NCBI RefSeq assembly: GCF_031202305.1 | Contig: NZ_CP101731.1 | Location: 2,852,001 to 2,916,000 of the forward strand | Length of the DNA: 64,000 nt | Direction of reading: 5' to 3' | Source: Pelagibacterium sp. 26DY04 | Lineage (GTDB): Bacteria > Pseudomonadota > Alphaproteobacteria > Rhizobiales > Devosiaceae | In this document: positions 36,738 through 44,781 of the stretch, one piece after another | How the letters are laid out: every line of letters starts with the position of its first letter | Numbering within the stretch: the first letter of the stretch is position 1 | Translations under genes and position numbers: made by a program | Notes under the pieces: model-generated | What the model was told of the DNA's origin: nothing | Seen by the model: only the letters and a program-made list of their open reading frames with translations | Database searches by the model: none

Positions 36738-37438
36738 GTGTCGAGTTCGGGATAATACCGGAAAATGCCGTTTTCGTTGAACGGCAGTCGCCGCTCGCTT
36801 TTCAGATACGCGGCCAGTTTCGGATCGCCTTCAAGGCTGTCGGCCAAGGCAAACACCGCCGCATGCCGGTCGGCCATCCGCGCCATGGCCCTGGGGAATG
36901 CATATTGCAGGCCGCGCATCAGGTGGAACAGCGACAGGTCCACATAGCTCACCGCTCCGCCGACCAGATGCTGGGGACCATCTGGATTGCGATCGAGCAC
37001 GCGTGCGAACCAGGCGAGGAATTTCGGAATGCGATCGGCGCGGAATTCCTCGGCGCGGCGCTTGGATTCGGGCTTCTGATCCTCGTAGTAGCGCCCCATC
37101 CCCAAAGGATGGTGCACGTCATGGGCTTCGGCCACCATGTCGGCGATGGTGAGCTGAATCTGCAGCATCCAGTTGCGTGATGCCTCATCGTCCGGCGCAA
37201 GGCCGAGGCGCGGACCGAGATAGTGAAGGATCGCCGCCGTCTGGCCGATGACGACATCGCCATCGCGCAGATAGGGTGGCGCAAAGCTGGGGGTGATGAT
37301 TTCGGGATCGGTGAGGAGGTCGGCAACCGAGCCCTCCCGGTTCATCTCGCGATAGTCCGCGCCCGCATATTCGAGCGCCAACCGGACGAATTCGCCGCGG
37401 CCGGGAATGCCGCCCCAATAGAAAAGTTCGTAAGCCAT
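36734..37438 (-). CDS. Glutathione S-transferase family protein
   Basis: 234 residues: N-terminal thioredoxin-like domain (YELFYWGGIPGRGEFVRLALEYAGADYREM, with a Tyr/Trp near the usual catalytic position, ADLLTDPEIITPSFAPPYLRDGDVVIGQTAAILHYLGPRLGL) and an all-helical C-terminal domain. The GQTAAI motif replaces the more common SxxI glutathione-binding element. Substrate unknown; no operon partner, convergent with rutR. Confidence 0.85.
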   Translation of the reverse strand: MAYELFYWGGIPGRGEFVRLALEYAGADYREMNREGSVADLLTDPEIITPSFAPPYLRDGDVVIGQTAAILHYLGPRLGLAPDDEASRNWMLQIQLTIADMVAEAHDVHHPLGMGRYYEDQKPESKRRAEEFRADRIPKFLAWFARVLDRNPDGPQHLVGGAVSYVDLSLFHLMRGLQYAFPRAMARMADRHAAVFALADSLEGDPKLAAYLKSERRLPFNENGIFRYYPELDT

Positions 37439-37481
37439 GCCCCGCTAACCGGCAGAGCCCCGCCTCGGTTCCCGCGGACAT

Positions 37482-37524
37482 AAAAAGGCCCTGTATGCGG
37501 CTTTGGCGCTCCGCATACAGGGCC
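37482..37524 (-). terminator. Intrinsic terminator downstream of rirA
   Basis: GGCCCTGTATGCGG and CCGCATACAGGGCC form a perfect 14-base stem with a 10-base loop; on the minus strand it is followed by TTTTTATG. It lies 120 bases after the rirA stop and just before the glutathione transferase gene. Confidence 0.88.
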
Positions 37525-37643
37525 AAGGGGCAGGCCTCACTCCTGCAGGAGTGTGTTTAGCCGATCAAAACATGACTGTAAAGATCATAATTTGAAGCGC
37601 GGGAAAAAATGCGCGAAACGTTCCGCACTTAGAGGTGGAGGGA

Positions 37644-38099
37644 TCAGTTGAGCTCCATGCCGAGCATTTCGATGCCCAGGCGCGAGCGCATGGCGCGTCG
37701 CTTGTCGGTAAGGTCGGCGATGGTGTAGGAGCGCAGCACGGCAAAGAAGGCTTCGAGCGCTTCATAGAGCGCGCCGTTGAGTTCGCACCCGCCGACCAGC
37801 GGGCAATTGGTTTCCCCGCCTTCGAAACATTCCGCCAGGGCGAAGTTTTCTTCTGTGAGCTTGATCACGTCCAAAAGCGTGATCTCGGCGGCCGGGCGAC
37901 CGAGCCGGATGCCGCCATGGCGGCCGCGCACGGTTTCCAGCAGACCGTTTTCCACCAAGGGCTTGATCAGCTTGAACAGGAACAGCTCGGAAATGCCATA
38001 CGCCTTGGCGATGTCGCTGACCCGGGAAAGGTCCGGCGCATTGATGGCGCAGTACATCAGAGTGCGTACGGCATAGCTTGACTGGCGTGTCAGTCTCAT
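37644..38099 (-). CDS. rirA: RirA-type Rrf2 family iron-responsive regulator
   Basis: 151 residues. N-terminal MRLTRQSSYAVRTLMYCAIN and GISELFLFKLIKPLVENGLLETVRGRHGGIRL are the Rrf2 winged helix; Cys91, Cys99 and Cys105 (in AECFEGGETNCPLVGGCEL) are at the positions of the three cysteines that hold the Fe-S cluster in rhizobial RirA. RirA represses iron-uptake genes when iron is sufficient. The ATG at 38099 is chosen over an upstream start because homology begins there. Ends with a strong terminator. Confidence 0.93.
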   Translation of the reverse strand: MRLTRQSSYAVRTLMYCAINAPDLSRVSDIAKAYGISELFLFKLIKPLVENGLLETVRGRHGGIRLGRPAAEITLLDVIKLTEENFALAECFEGGETNCPLVGGCELNGALYEALEAFFAVLRSYTIADLTDKRRAMRSRLGIEMLGMELN

Positions 38100-38186
38100 C
38101 GTGATGGTCCCGGATTGGCAGCCTGGCTGCGCAGGAATTTCTGGCTGCGATTCGCCTTGCATCAGCTCATCGCAAGCGGTGCAAAG

Positions 38187-38203
38187 ATTATAACAATTCT
38201 AAA
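38187..38203. promoter_or_regulatory. Candidate Irr box (ICE motif) upstream of rirA
   Basis: ATTATAACAATTCTAAA agrees with the palindromic Irr/ICE consensus TTTAGAAYNRTTCTAAA at all but two positions. It is about 90 bases before the rirA start. A TGA-N9-TCA (IRO-like) element follows at 38220-38234. Confidence 0.5.
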
Positions 38204-38219
38204 CTATGTCAAGAAAAGC

Positions 38220-38234
38220 TGACCGCACATTTCA
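38220..38234. promoter_or_regulatory. Candidate IRO (RirA) box near rirA
   Basis: TGA-9 bases-TCA, the described IRO pattern, between rirA and the divergent nucleoside hydrolase. Low information content; supported only by its place next to rirA and the nearby Irr-like box. Confidence 0.3.
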
Positions 38235-38268
38235 GGATTTGCCGCTCCGCCAAACCCCTTTTCTTTTG

Positions 38269-38283
38269 CTGGACACGCTCTAG
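38269..38283. repeat. Fragment of the CTGGACACGCTCTAG dispersed repeat
   Basis: Identical 15 bases occur at 46039-46053, where they end a longer composite element. Here only the 3' part, preceded by CTTTTCTTTTG, is evident, 40 bases before the nucleoside hydrolase start. Confidence 0.65.
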
Positions 38284-38322
38284 GATCGCGCCGCGACATC
38301 AACCCTGGTTTGGAGGCAATCC

Positions 38323-39264
38323 GTGGCACGCAAGATCATCATCGACACCGACCCCGGCCAGGACGATGCGGTGGCCATCCTCTTGGCCCTGGCCAGCCCC
38401 GAGGAAATCGATGTCGCGGGAATCGTCGCGGTCGCCGGCAATGTCGGGCTCGCCCAGAATGCCAAGAACGCGCTGAAGGTGGTGGAGCTTTCCGGGCGGC
38501 GCGACGTTGCGGTTTATGCCGGCTGTGCCCCTCCGATGATGCGGGAACTGATCACGGCGGAACATGTCCATGGCCAGACCGGCCTCGACGGACCGGACCT
38601 GCCAGAGCCCAAGCTTCGCCTCGAGGCCCAGCACGGCGTCGATTTCATCATCGACACCATCCGTCGCGAGCCGGAAAAAACCGTCACCCTTTGCGCGCTC
38701 GGGCCGTTGACCAATCTGGCCATGGCGCTGATCAAGGCTCCCGATATCGCCGAAAGGATCGAGGAAATCGTCCTGATGGGCGGCGCCTATTTCGAGGTCG
38801 GCAACATCACGCCGGCCGCCGAATTCAACGTCTATGTCGATCCCGAAGCCGCCAAGACGGTGTTTGCCTGCGGCGCGCCGATCACCATGATGCCGCTCGA
38901 CGTCACCCACCAGATGCTGGGCACGCCCGAGCGCGTGGCCGCGTTCTCGGCCGTCGGCAACCGCTCGGGAGCGGCGGTTGCGGCGATGCTGGGTTTCTCC
39001 GAGCGCTTCGATCTCAAGAAATACGGCTGGTCCGGCGCGCCGCTGCATGACCCTTGCGTGATCGCCTACCTCCTCGCGCCCGAGATCTTCAAAGGAAGGG
39101 TGTGCAATGTGGAAATCGAGACGGCCAGCCCGTTGACCCGTGGCATGACGGTCGCCGACTATTGGCATGTCACCGATCGCCCCCGCAATGCCAGCTTCAT
39201 CCGCTCGGGCGATGCCGACGCGTTCTATGCCCTGCTCACCGAGCGCATAGCGCGCCTGCCGTAA
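38323..39264 (+). CDS. Inosine-uridine preferring nucleoside hydrolase
   Basis: Cleaves ribonucleosides to ribose and free base, linking the secreted 5'-nucleotidase to the base-degrading operons. 313 residues. N-terminal DTDPGQDDAVAILLAL is the Ca-binding Asp cluster (DxDPGxDD) of the family; NPLTNLA-type segment appears as CALGPLTNLAMAL, then EIVLMGGAYFEVGNITPAAEFNVYVDPEAA and the C-terminal HDPCVIAYLLAP. The start is GTG with GGAGG 7 bases upstream. Followed after 13 bases by the sulfurtransferase. Confidence 0.94.
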   Translation: MARKIIIDTDPGQDDAVAILLALASPEEIDVAGIVAVAGNVGLAQNAKNALKVVELSGRRDVAVYAGCAPPMMRELITAEHVHGQTGLDGPDLPEPKLRLEAQHGVDFIIDTIRREPEKTVTLCALGPLTNLAMALIKAPDIAERIEEIVLMGGAYFEVGNITPAAEFNVYVDPEAAKTVFACGAPITMMPLDVTHQMLGTPERVAAFSAVGNRSGAAVAAMLGFSERFDLKKYGWSGAPLHDPCVIAYLLAPEIFKGRVCNVEIETASPLTRGMTVADYWHVTDRPRNASFIRSGDADAFYALLTERIARLP

Positions 39265-39277
39265 AGGATTGCTCCCC

Positions 39278-40129
39278 ATGAACTATTTCGTCTCCACCGA
39301 TTGGCTCGCTGCCCATCTCGATGATCCCTCCGTGCAGATCGTCGATGCTTCCTGGCACATGCCGAACACCGGCCGCGACGGGCGCTCCGAATTTGAACAA
39401 GGGCACATCCCCGGCGCCGTGTTTTTCGATATCGATGCCGTGGCCGATACGAGCAGCGGGCTGCCCCACATGCTGCCCGATGAGAAAACCTTCGGCGAGA
39501 TGGCAGGGGCGTTTGGGCTTTCGGCGGACAAGACCATCGTCGTCTATGACGAGCATGGCCTTTTTTCCGCCCCTCGCGCCTGGTGGACCTTTACCGTCAT
39601 GGGCGCAAGTGAGGTGAAGATCCTCGAAGGCGGCGGGCCCAAATGGCGCGCCGAAGGGCGCCCGCTCGAAACGGGCAGCGCGAACCTGGCCCCGGCCCGG
39701 TTCGAAGCGCGGCTGGATGCAGAGGCGGTCGCCGGCTTCGATCAGGTGCTGGCCGCAAGTACTGCCGGCGATCAGATTCTCGATGCCCGGAGCCAGGCGC
39801 GCTTTACCGGCGAAGCGCCCGAGCCTCGGGCCGGGCTGAAATCGGGCCACATACCGGCAAGCCGCAACCTGCCTTTCGACAAGCTCATCGAAAACGGCGC
39901 CCTCAAATCCGACGCGCAATTGGCAACCATCATCCGGGAAGCCGGCATCGATCCCATGAGGCCGGTGATCACCTCCTGCGGATCGGGCGTTACCGCCGCA
40001 GTGCTAGCGCTGGCCCTCAAGACGGTGGGCGCGGACAAGGTCAGGCTCTATGACGGCTCATGGACCGAATGGGGCGGACGTGACGATGCGCCCGTGGAAA
40101 CGGGACCTGCCCGATCAGGCGGCGCTTGA
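39278..40129 (+). CDS. sseA: 3-mercaptopyruvate sulfurtransferase
   Basis: 283 residues with two rhodanese domains: STDWLAAHLDDPSVQIVDASWHMP ... GHIPGAVFFDID (inactive N-terminal domain) and DARSQARFTGEAPEPRAGLKSGHIPASRNLPF ... SCGSGVTAAVLALAL with the catalytic Cys. The CGSGVTA loop marks mercaptopyruvate rather than thiosulfate sulfurtransferases. ATG at 39278 has AAGGA upstream. Overlaps the convergent diguanylate cyclase by 15 bases. Confidence 0.93.
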   Translation: MNYFVSTDWLAAHLDDPSVQIVDASWHMPNTGRDGRSEFEQGHIPGAVFFDIDAVADTSSGLPHMLPDEKTFGEMAGAFGLSADKTIVVYDEHGLFSAPRAWWTFTVMGASEVKILEGGGPKWRAEGRPLETGSANLAPARFEARLDAEAVAGFDQVLAASTAGDQILDARSQARFTGEAPEPRAGLKSGHIPASRNLPFDKLIENGALKSDAQLATIIREAGIDPMRPVITSCGSGVTAAVLALALKTVGADKVRLYDGSWTEWGGRDDAPVETGPARSGGA

Positions 40130-41293
40130 GACGTTCTGCGAGACTCGGTTGCGGCCGGACCGCTTGGAGAGATAGAGCGCGTTGTCGGCCTTGCGCAGCA
40201 GCGTATCGAGGCTCGTCTGGGGCTTTTCGGCCAATGCTACGCCCGCGCTGACAGTGCACGTCACGGCCTGATCGCCGGCCTGATGGACCATGCGGCTCAT
40301 CAGGCCGCGGACCCGCTCGGCAAGCGCCAGGGCATGGGAGGACGAGCTTTCGGGAAGGACGATGAGGAATTCTTCCCCGCCCAGTCTCACGACTATATCC
40401 CCGTCACGAACGTTCTCGGCGAGCATTCTCGCGAAATTGCAAAGGACCAGATCCCCGAAGGCGTGGCCGTTGCGATCGTTGAGACCCTTGAAATCGTCGA
40501 GATCGAAGACCACCAGCGCCGTGCCCTGAACCACCAGTCCCGTGGGAAATCGCTCGAACAGGGCGCGGCGGTTGTTGAGCCCGGTCAGTGGATCGATCAG
40601 CGATTCCGCCTGATGCCGGCGGCTGATGCGCTCCTGATGGATAGTCACGAACAGTCCGCCGATGCCGGTGATGGCGATCACCGAGACGAAGAGATTAAGG
40701 CTCTCGGCCCAATTGTCGGGCACCCTGCCACCCAGATAGAGCGGCGTCTCAAGTGCCATCACGACCACACACAGGGCAAAGGAGACGGCAAGCATGGCGT
40801 GCAACACCACGATCGCGGTGATCGGGCCCGGCGATTCCGCTCTGGCGGTCCAATAGTGATAGCCGCAAAAGCTGAGCAGAATCGCGCACATCACATTGAT
40901 GAAGATGAAGCTCAAACCATCAAAGCCCATGAACGCCGAAGTGACGATGGGGGCAGCGCCAGCGAGCGCCAGGACGATGACCGTGCGCGCGTCGAACCAA
41001 TCGTCGCGGAATTGCGTCAATGCTCCATAGCTCAGGGCAAAGGCCGTGGTCAGCAGTACGCCGGCAACCACCGCATGCAGACTTTGGGCAGTGGCGTGGA
41101 AGGTGGAAAATCCGATGATCGCCACAATAATGATGGCGATGCACATTGCCCATGTGAACAGGAAACTGGAACCACGCTGCCGCAGCCACGAACTGGCAAG
41201 CGTAAAGCAGAGCGCTATGCCGGCCGCGCCCGATGCCATCAGCAGGGAATTGTAATCGAGACCCATATCGCCAGCGAATTGAGTAACGTCCAT
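40115..41293 (-). CDS. Membrane-bound GGDEF diguanylate cyclase
   Basis: 392 residues. About seven hydrophobic segments fill residues 1-200 with no recognised sensor domain; the cytoplasmic C-terminus is a GGDEF domain with DPLTGLNNRRALFERF, ALVVFDLDDFKGLNDRNGHAFGD and the active-site RLGGEEFLIVLPE (GGEEF variant, normally active). No EAL domain. The upstream part lacks an RxxD inhibitory motif at the exact usual place that I could confirm. The ATG at 41293 is chosen for the AAGG upstream. Confidence 0.93.
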   Translation of the reverse strand: MDVTQFAGDMGLDYNSLLMASGAAGIALCFTLASSWLRQRGSSFLFTWAMCIAIIIVAIIGFSTFHATAQSLHAVVAGVLLTTAFALSYGALTQFRDDWFDARTVIVLALAGAAPIVTSAFMGFDGLSFIFINVMCAILLSFCGYHYWTARAESPGPITAIVVLHAMLAVSFALCVVVMALETPLYLGGRVPDNWAESLNLFVSVIAITGIGGLFVTIHQERISRRHQAESLIDPLTGLNNRRALFERFPTGLVVQGTALVVFDLDDFKGLNDRNGHAFGDLVLCNFARMLAENVRDGDIVVRLGGEEFLIVLPESSSSHALALAERVRGLMSRMVHQAGDQAVTCTVSAGVALAEKPQTSLDTLLRKADNALYLSKRSGRNRVSQNVSSAA

Positions 41294-41377
41294 GCCCACC
41301 TTTATCACCATACGACTTTATGCGGTATTGAACCTCGACAACTGGTGTTCAAACCCTTATCGGGTGACCGCACAATT

Positions 41378-41393
41378 TTTACCGTTTGGTCGG
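41378..41393. promoter_or_regulatory. RutR-like operator, site C (diguanylate cyclase / amino acid importer)
   Basis: TTTACCGTTTGGTCGG matches 10 of 14 defined positions of TTGACCANNTGGTCAA and resembles site A in context (AATTTTTACC before, TGGTCG and an A-run after). It lies 140 bases before the importer ATPase and 85 before the divergent diguanylate cyclase. Confidence 0.5.
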
Positions 41394-41532
41394 GAAAAGT
41401 CGCCGCTTCGTTGCTTTTCGCTTTTTAACGAAGCCGGTTTCTGTTTTCCTACACCCCCAAGGAGCCGCGACACCTTCGGTCTGGACGGCTCCCCGAGGGC
41501 AAAAACAAAGAGATGGGGTAAACCCGCTGGCA

Positions 41533-42300
41533 ATGAAGCAGATTCTGGAGCTAAGGGACGTTCATAAGTCCTTCGCCGATATCGAGGTGCTCAAGGGCGT
41601 GTCGCTGGGCGCCAGCGCCGGCGACGTCATCTCGCTGATCGGTTCTTCGGGATCGGGCAAATCCACGCTGCTGCGCTGCATCAACATGCTCGAAGTGCCC
41701 AACCAGGGCGCTGTCGGCGTCGATGGCGAATTTGTCTCGCTCTCGGCCGAGGGGCCGCACCGCCATCCCACCGACGCCGCACAGCTCCAGCGCATCCGCT
41801 CCAAGCTGGGCATGGTGTTCCAGTCCTTCAATCTCTGGTCGCACATGACGATCCTCGAAAACGTTATGGAAGCGCCCGTTCTCGTGCAAAAGCGGGGGCG
41901 CGAAGAGGTAAAGGAGCAGGCGATGAGCCTGCTCGACAAGGTGGGTATCGCCGACAAGGCGCAATCGTTTCCCGCGCAACTGTCGGGCGGCCAGCAGCAG
42001 CGCGCGGCCATAGCGCGCGCGCTCTGCATCAACCCCAGGATCATGCTGTTCGACGAGCCCACATCGGCGCTCGATCCAGAACTGGAAGCCGAGGTGCTCC
42101 GTGTCATCAAGATGCTGGCCGACGAGGGCCGCACCATGCTGCTGGTCACCCATGACATGAAATTCGCGCGCGAAGTCTCCGACCGGGTCATTTTCCTCCA
42201 CCTCGGCAAGATCGAGGAAGAAGGAACGGTCGATGAAGTCTTCGGCGCCACCAAATCCGACCGGTTGCGCCAGTTCCTGAGCGCTGCCGGTCACGCCTGA
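41533..42300 (+). CDS. Polar amino acid ABC transporter ATP-binding protein (HisP-like)
   Basis: 255 residues. Walker A GSSGSGKSTLLRC, Q-loop MVFQSFNLWSHMTILENVMEAP, signature LSGGQQQRAAIARAL, Walker B IMLFDEPTSALDPELEAEV and H-loop LLVTHDMKFAREV, all as in HisP/GlnQ ATPases. The ATG at 41533 is where homology begins. First gene of an importer operon with a binding protein, two permeases and a deacylase. Confidence 0.94.
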   Translation: MKQILELRDVHKSFADIEVLKGVSLGASAGDVISLIGSSGSGKSTLLRCINMLEVPNQGAVGVDGEFVSLSAEGPHRHPTDAAQLQRIRSKLGMVFQSFNLWSHMTILENVMEAPVLVQKRGREEVKEQAMSLLDKVGIADKAQSFPAQLSGGQQQRAAIARALCINPRIMLFDEPTSALDPELEAEVLRVIKMLADEGRTMLLVTHDMKFAREVSDRVIFLHLGKIEEEGTVDEVFGATKSDRLRQFLSAAGHA

Positions 42301-42370
42301 CCGGGGCGGCCATCATGCATAAAGGGACCCGGTTTTACTTCACCAACCAAAGCACTGAGGGAACTCAAAA

Positions 42371-43123
42371 ATGAAAAAGGTGATCCTTACGGCGGCCGCG
42401 CTGGCCGTTCTTTCCACCGCCGCAACCGCGCAGGAAGTCCTGCGCGTGGGCACCGAAGGGGCTTATGCGCCCTGGAACTTCGTCAATGACGCGGGCGAGT
42501 TGGCTGGCTTCGAGATCGACCTGGCCAACGCCATCTGCGAACACACCGGCATGACCTGCGAGTTCGTGCAGAGCGAATGGGATCCGATCATCCCCAACCT
42601 GATCGCGGGCAATTACGATGTGATCATGGCCGGCATGTCGATCACCGACGAGCGGCTCGAAACCATCAACTTCACCCAGAACTACTTCCCGCCCGATCCC
42701 TCGAAATTCCTCGCCGCGGCCGGTTCGGGCATCGATCCGGCAACCGCCACCGGCCTGCGCATCGGCGTCCAGAGCAATACGATCCAGGCCGGATATGCCG
42801 AGGAAAATCTTGGCGACGACAACACCATCGTCGCCTTTGCGACCTTTGACCAGTCGATCGCCGACCTTGCTGCCGGCAATGTCGACGTGGTTCTGGCCGA
42901 CGGCTCGTCCCTCGATCCGGTGGTCGCCAACTCGGGCGGAGCGCTCGAATTCGTGGGCGAGGAAGTCCGCGTCGGCGGCGGCGTGGGCGGCGGTGTTCGC
43001 AAGGAAGACACCGAACTGCTCGCCACGCTCGACGAAGCGCTGACCGCGCTCAAGGCAGACGGGACCGTGGACGCACTGATCGCCGAGTGGTTCGACGGCC
43101 AGGGCCCCTATTTCGCGGAATAA
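42371..43123 (+). CDS. Polar amino acid ABC transporter substrate-binding protein
   Basis: 250 residues; signal peptide MKKVILTAAALAVLSTAATA, then the family-3 pattern VLRVGTEGAYAPWNFVNDAGELAGFEIDLANAICEHTGMTCEFVQSEWDPIIPNLIAGNYDVIMAGMSITDERLETINFT. Such proteins bind basic or polar amino acids or opines. The ligand here is not determined; the downstream deacylase suggests an acylated amino acid. Confidence 0.92.
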   Translation: MKKVILTAAALAVLSTAATAQEVLRVGTEGAYAPWNFVNDAGELAGFEIDLANAICEHTGMTCEFVQSEWDPIIPNLIAGNYDVIMAGMSITDERLETINFTQNYFPPDPSKFLAAAGSGIDPATATGLRIGVQSNTIQAGYAEENLGDDNTIVAFATFDQSIADLAAGNVDVVLADGSSLDPVVANSGGALEFVGEEVRVGGGVGGGVRKEDTELLATLDEALTALKADGTVDALIAEWFDGQGPYFAE

Positions 43124-43138
43124 ATCGCAAATTTTCAA

Positions 43139-43164
43139 CCCGGCGCCCCGGCGCCGGGTTTTCC
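43139..43164 (+). terminator. Hairpin attenuator between binding protein and permeases
   Basis: CCCGGCGCC-CC-GGCGCCGGG followed by TTTTCC, 15 bases after the binding-protein stop and 14 before the permease start. Such a site would let the binding protein be made in excess of the membrane subunits. Confidence 0.75.
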
Positions 43165-43177
43165 ATAGGATGACGAC

Positions 43178-44017
43178 GTGGAATCGGAAGCCTTCTGGCT
43201 CTTTGATTGGCTAGGCGAAGACTTCGCCTTCTGGTTCGCCTATCTGACCAATGGCAAGCATCTGAGCTGGTACGCCAGTTTCCGCTTTACGATCACAGCC
43301 GCGATTTTTGGGGCCGTGCTCGCGCTGGTGTTCGGCGTTCTGGGCGCGACGGCCAAATCGTCGCGCTTTGCGCCGCTGCGCGTCATCGGCACGCTCTACA
43401 CCAATATGGTGCGGGGCATTCCCGACGTATTGTTCTTCCTGTTTTTCCCGCTCGCTTTCGAGCAGGGCGTCGAGTGGGTTCTGGCAACCCAGGTCTGCAC
43501 GCCCGAAACCATCGCCGCGACGCAAGCCAACTGGCCGCCCTGCAACGAGGCCAACTGGATCCTTTCGACAGACCAATATCTCGCCCTCGCCTGCCTTTCC
43601 CTGGGCATCATCTATGGCGCCTTCGCCGCCAACGTCATCTATGGCGCCATGCGCGCGGTGCCGTCCGGCCAGCTCGAAGCGGCGCGCGCCTATGGCATGA
43701 GCGAGATGCAGGTGCTGTTCCGCATCCATATCCGCCAGATGTGGGTCTATGCCCTGCCCGGACTGTCCAATGTCTGGATGCTGCTCATCAAGGCCACATC
43801 GCTCCTCTCGCTCCTGCAGATCGCCGACATCGTCTGGTGGGCCGGACAGTTGGGATCGCCCAACTTCCTGCCCCAGGCCGGATTGGTCCATGGCGATTGG
43901 CGCTGGGCCTATTTCATCGCCCTCTTCGTCTTCTATATCCTCGTGACCCTCATTTCCGAAAAAGCCTTTGGCCGGCTCACCTTATGGGCGCGGCGCGGCA
44001 TGCCGGTGGAGGGCTAG
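43178..44017 (+). CDS. Polar amino acid ABC transporter permease (first)
   Basis: 279 residues, His/Glu/Gln/Arg/opine permease family. TIGR-type features: FRFTITAAIFGAVLALVFGVLGA, TLYTNMVRGIPDVLFFLFFPLAFE, YGAFAANVIYGAMRAVPSGQLEAARAYGMSEMQVLFRIHIRQMWVYALPGLSN (coupling helix) and SLLSLLQIADIVWWAGQLG. The start is GTG at 43178 with AGGA upstream; the ATG at 43170 is out of frame. Confidence 0.92.
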   Translation: MESEAFWLFDWLGEDFAFWFAYLTNGKHLSWYASFRFTITAAIFGAVLALVFGVLGATAKSSRFAPLRVIGTLYTNMVRGIPDVLFFLFFPLAFEQGVEWVLATQVCTPETIAATQANWPPCNEANWILSTDQYLALACLSLGIIYGAFAANVIYGAMRAVPSGQLEAARAYGMSEMQVLFRIHIRQMWVYALPGLSNVWMLLIKATSLLSLLQIADIVWWAGQLGSPNFLPQAGLVHGDWRWAYFIALFVFYILVTLISEKAFGRLTLWARRGMPVEG

Positions 44018-44018
44018 A

Positions 44019-44777
44019 ATGGAAACGCTTTCCCTCCTCTGGCGCGAGATCGCATTTTTCGCCCAGCCGGCGCTCTACAACATCTATTTCGCGCTCGCCT
44101 CACTGCCTATCGGTTTCGGGCTGGCCCTGCTGGTCGCCCTTGGCAAGAACTCGGGCAATCCCATCGTTCGGCGCCTCTGCTCGGCCTATGTCTATGCCTT
44201 CCGCGGTTCGCCGATCTTCATCCAGCTCTTCATGTTCTATTCGATCATGCTGGCGCTGAACCCGGTGCTCTGGCGGCCATGGGGCATCAACTGGCTGATG
44301 ATGAACCCGCTCTTCATCGGCCCCCTGGCGCTGGTGATGAACACCACCGCCTATACGGCGGAAATCCTCTATGGCGCCTTGCGCACCGTGCCGCGCGGCG
44401 AACTCGAGGCGGCCCGCGCCTTCGGTATGAGCCCCTGGCAGGTGTTCCGCACCGTCACCTGGCCAAACATGATCCGCATCGCCTGGCCGGCCTACACCAA
44501 TGAAGTGGTGTTCCTCTTCCACGCCACCGCCCTCATCTACCTCACCCTGCCGGTGATCGACGGCCAGCGCGACATCATGAACGCGGCGCAATACCTCTTC
44601 GAGCGCGACTTCAACGCCTTCCTTCACTTCCCCGTCGCCGCGCTGTGGTTCCTTGGGATTTCGCTGGTGATCTTCTTCATCTTCGGGCGCATCTACGAAC
44701 GGCTGATGCGCCATATGCCCAAACAGCGCAACGCCGCCCCGCCGCGTCTGCGTTTCCGCCCCAAATACATTCGATAG
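44019..44777 (+). CDS. Polar amino acid ABC transporter permease (second)
   Basis: 252 residues of the same family: FALASLPIGFGLALLVALGKNS, YAFRGSPIFIQLFMFYSIM, TAYTAEILYGALRTVPRGELEAARAFGMSPWQVFRTVTWPNMIRIAWPAYTNEVVFLFHATALIYLTLPVID. The ATG at 44019 follows the previous stop by one base, so translation is coupled. With the first permease it forms the heterodimeric channel. Confidence 0.92.
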   Translation: METLSLLWREIAFFAQPALYNIYFALASLPIGFGLALLVALGKNSGNPIVRRLCSAYVYAFRGSPIFIQLFMFYSIMLALNPVLWRPWGINWLMMNPLFIGPLALVMNTTAYTAEILYGALRTVPRGELEAARAFGMSPWQVFRTVTWPNMIRIAWPAYTNEVVFLFHATALIYLTLPVIDGQRDIMNAAQYLFERDFNAFLHFPVAALWFLGISLVIFFIFGRIYERLMRHMPKQRNAAPPRLRFRPKYIR

Positions 44778-44781
44778 ACCC

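Noticed and set aside
37545..37556. CTCCTGCAGGAG palindrome as an operator of rirA or the glutathione transferase gene
   Set aside because: It lies downstream of rirA beyond most of its 3' region and over 100 bases upstream of the transferase start behind a terminator; too short to support a claim.
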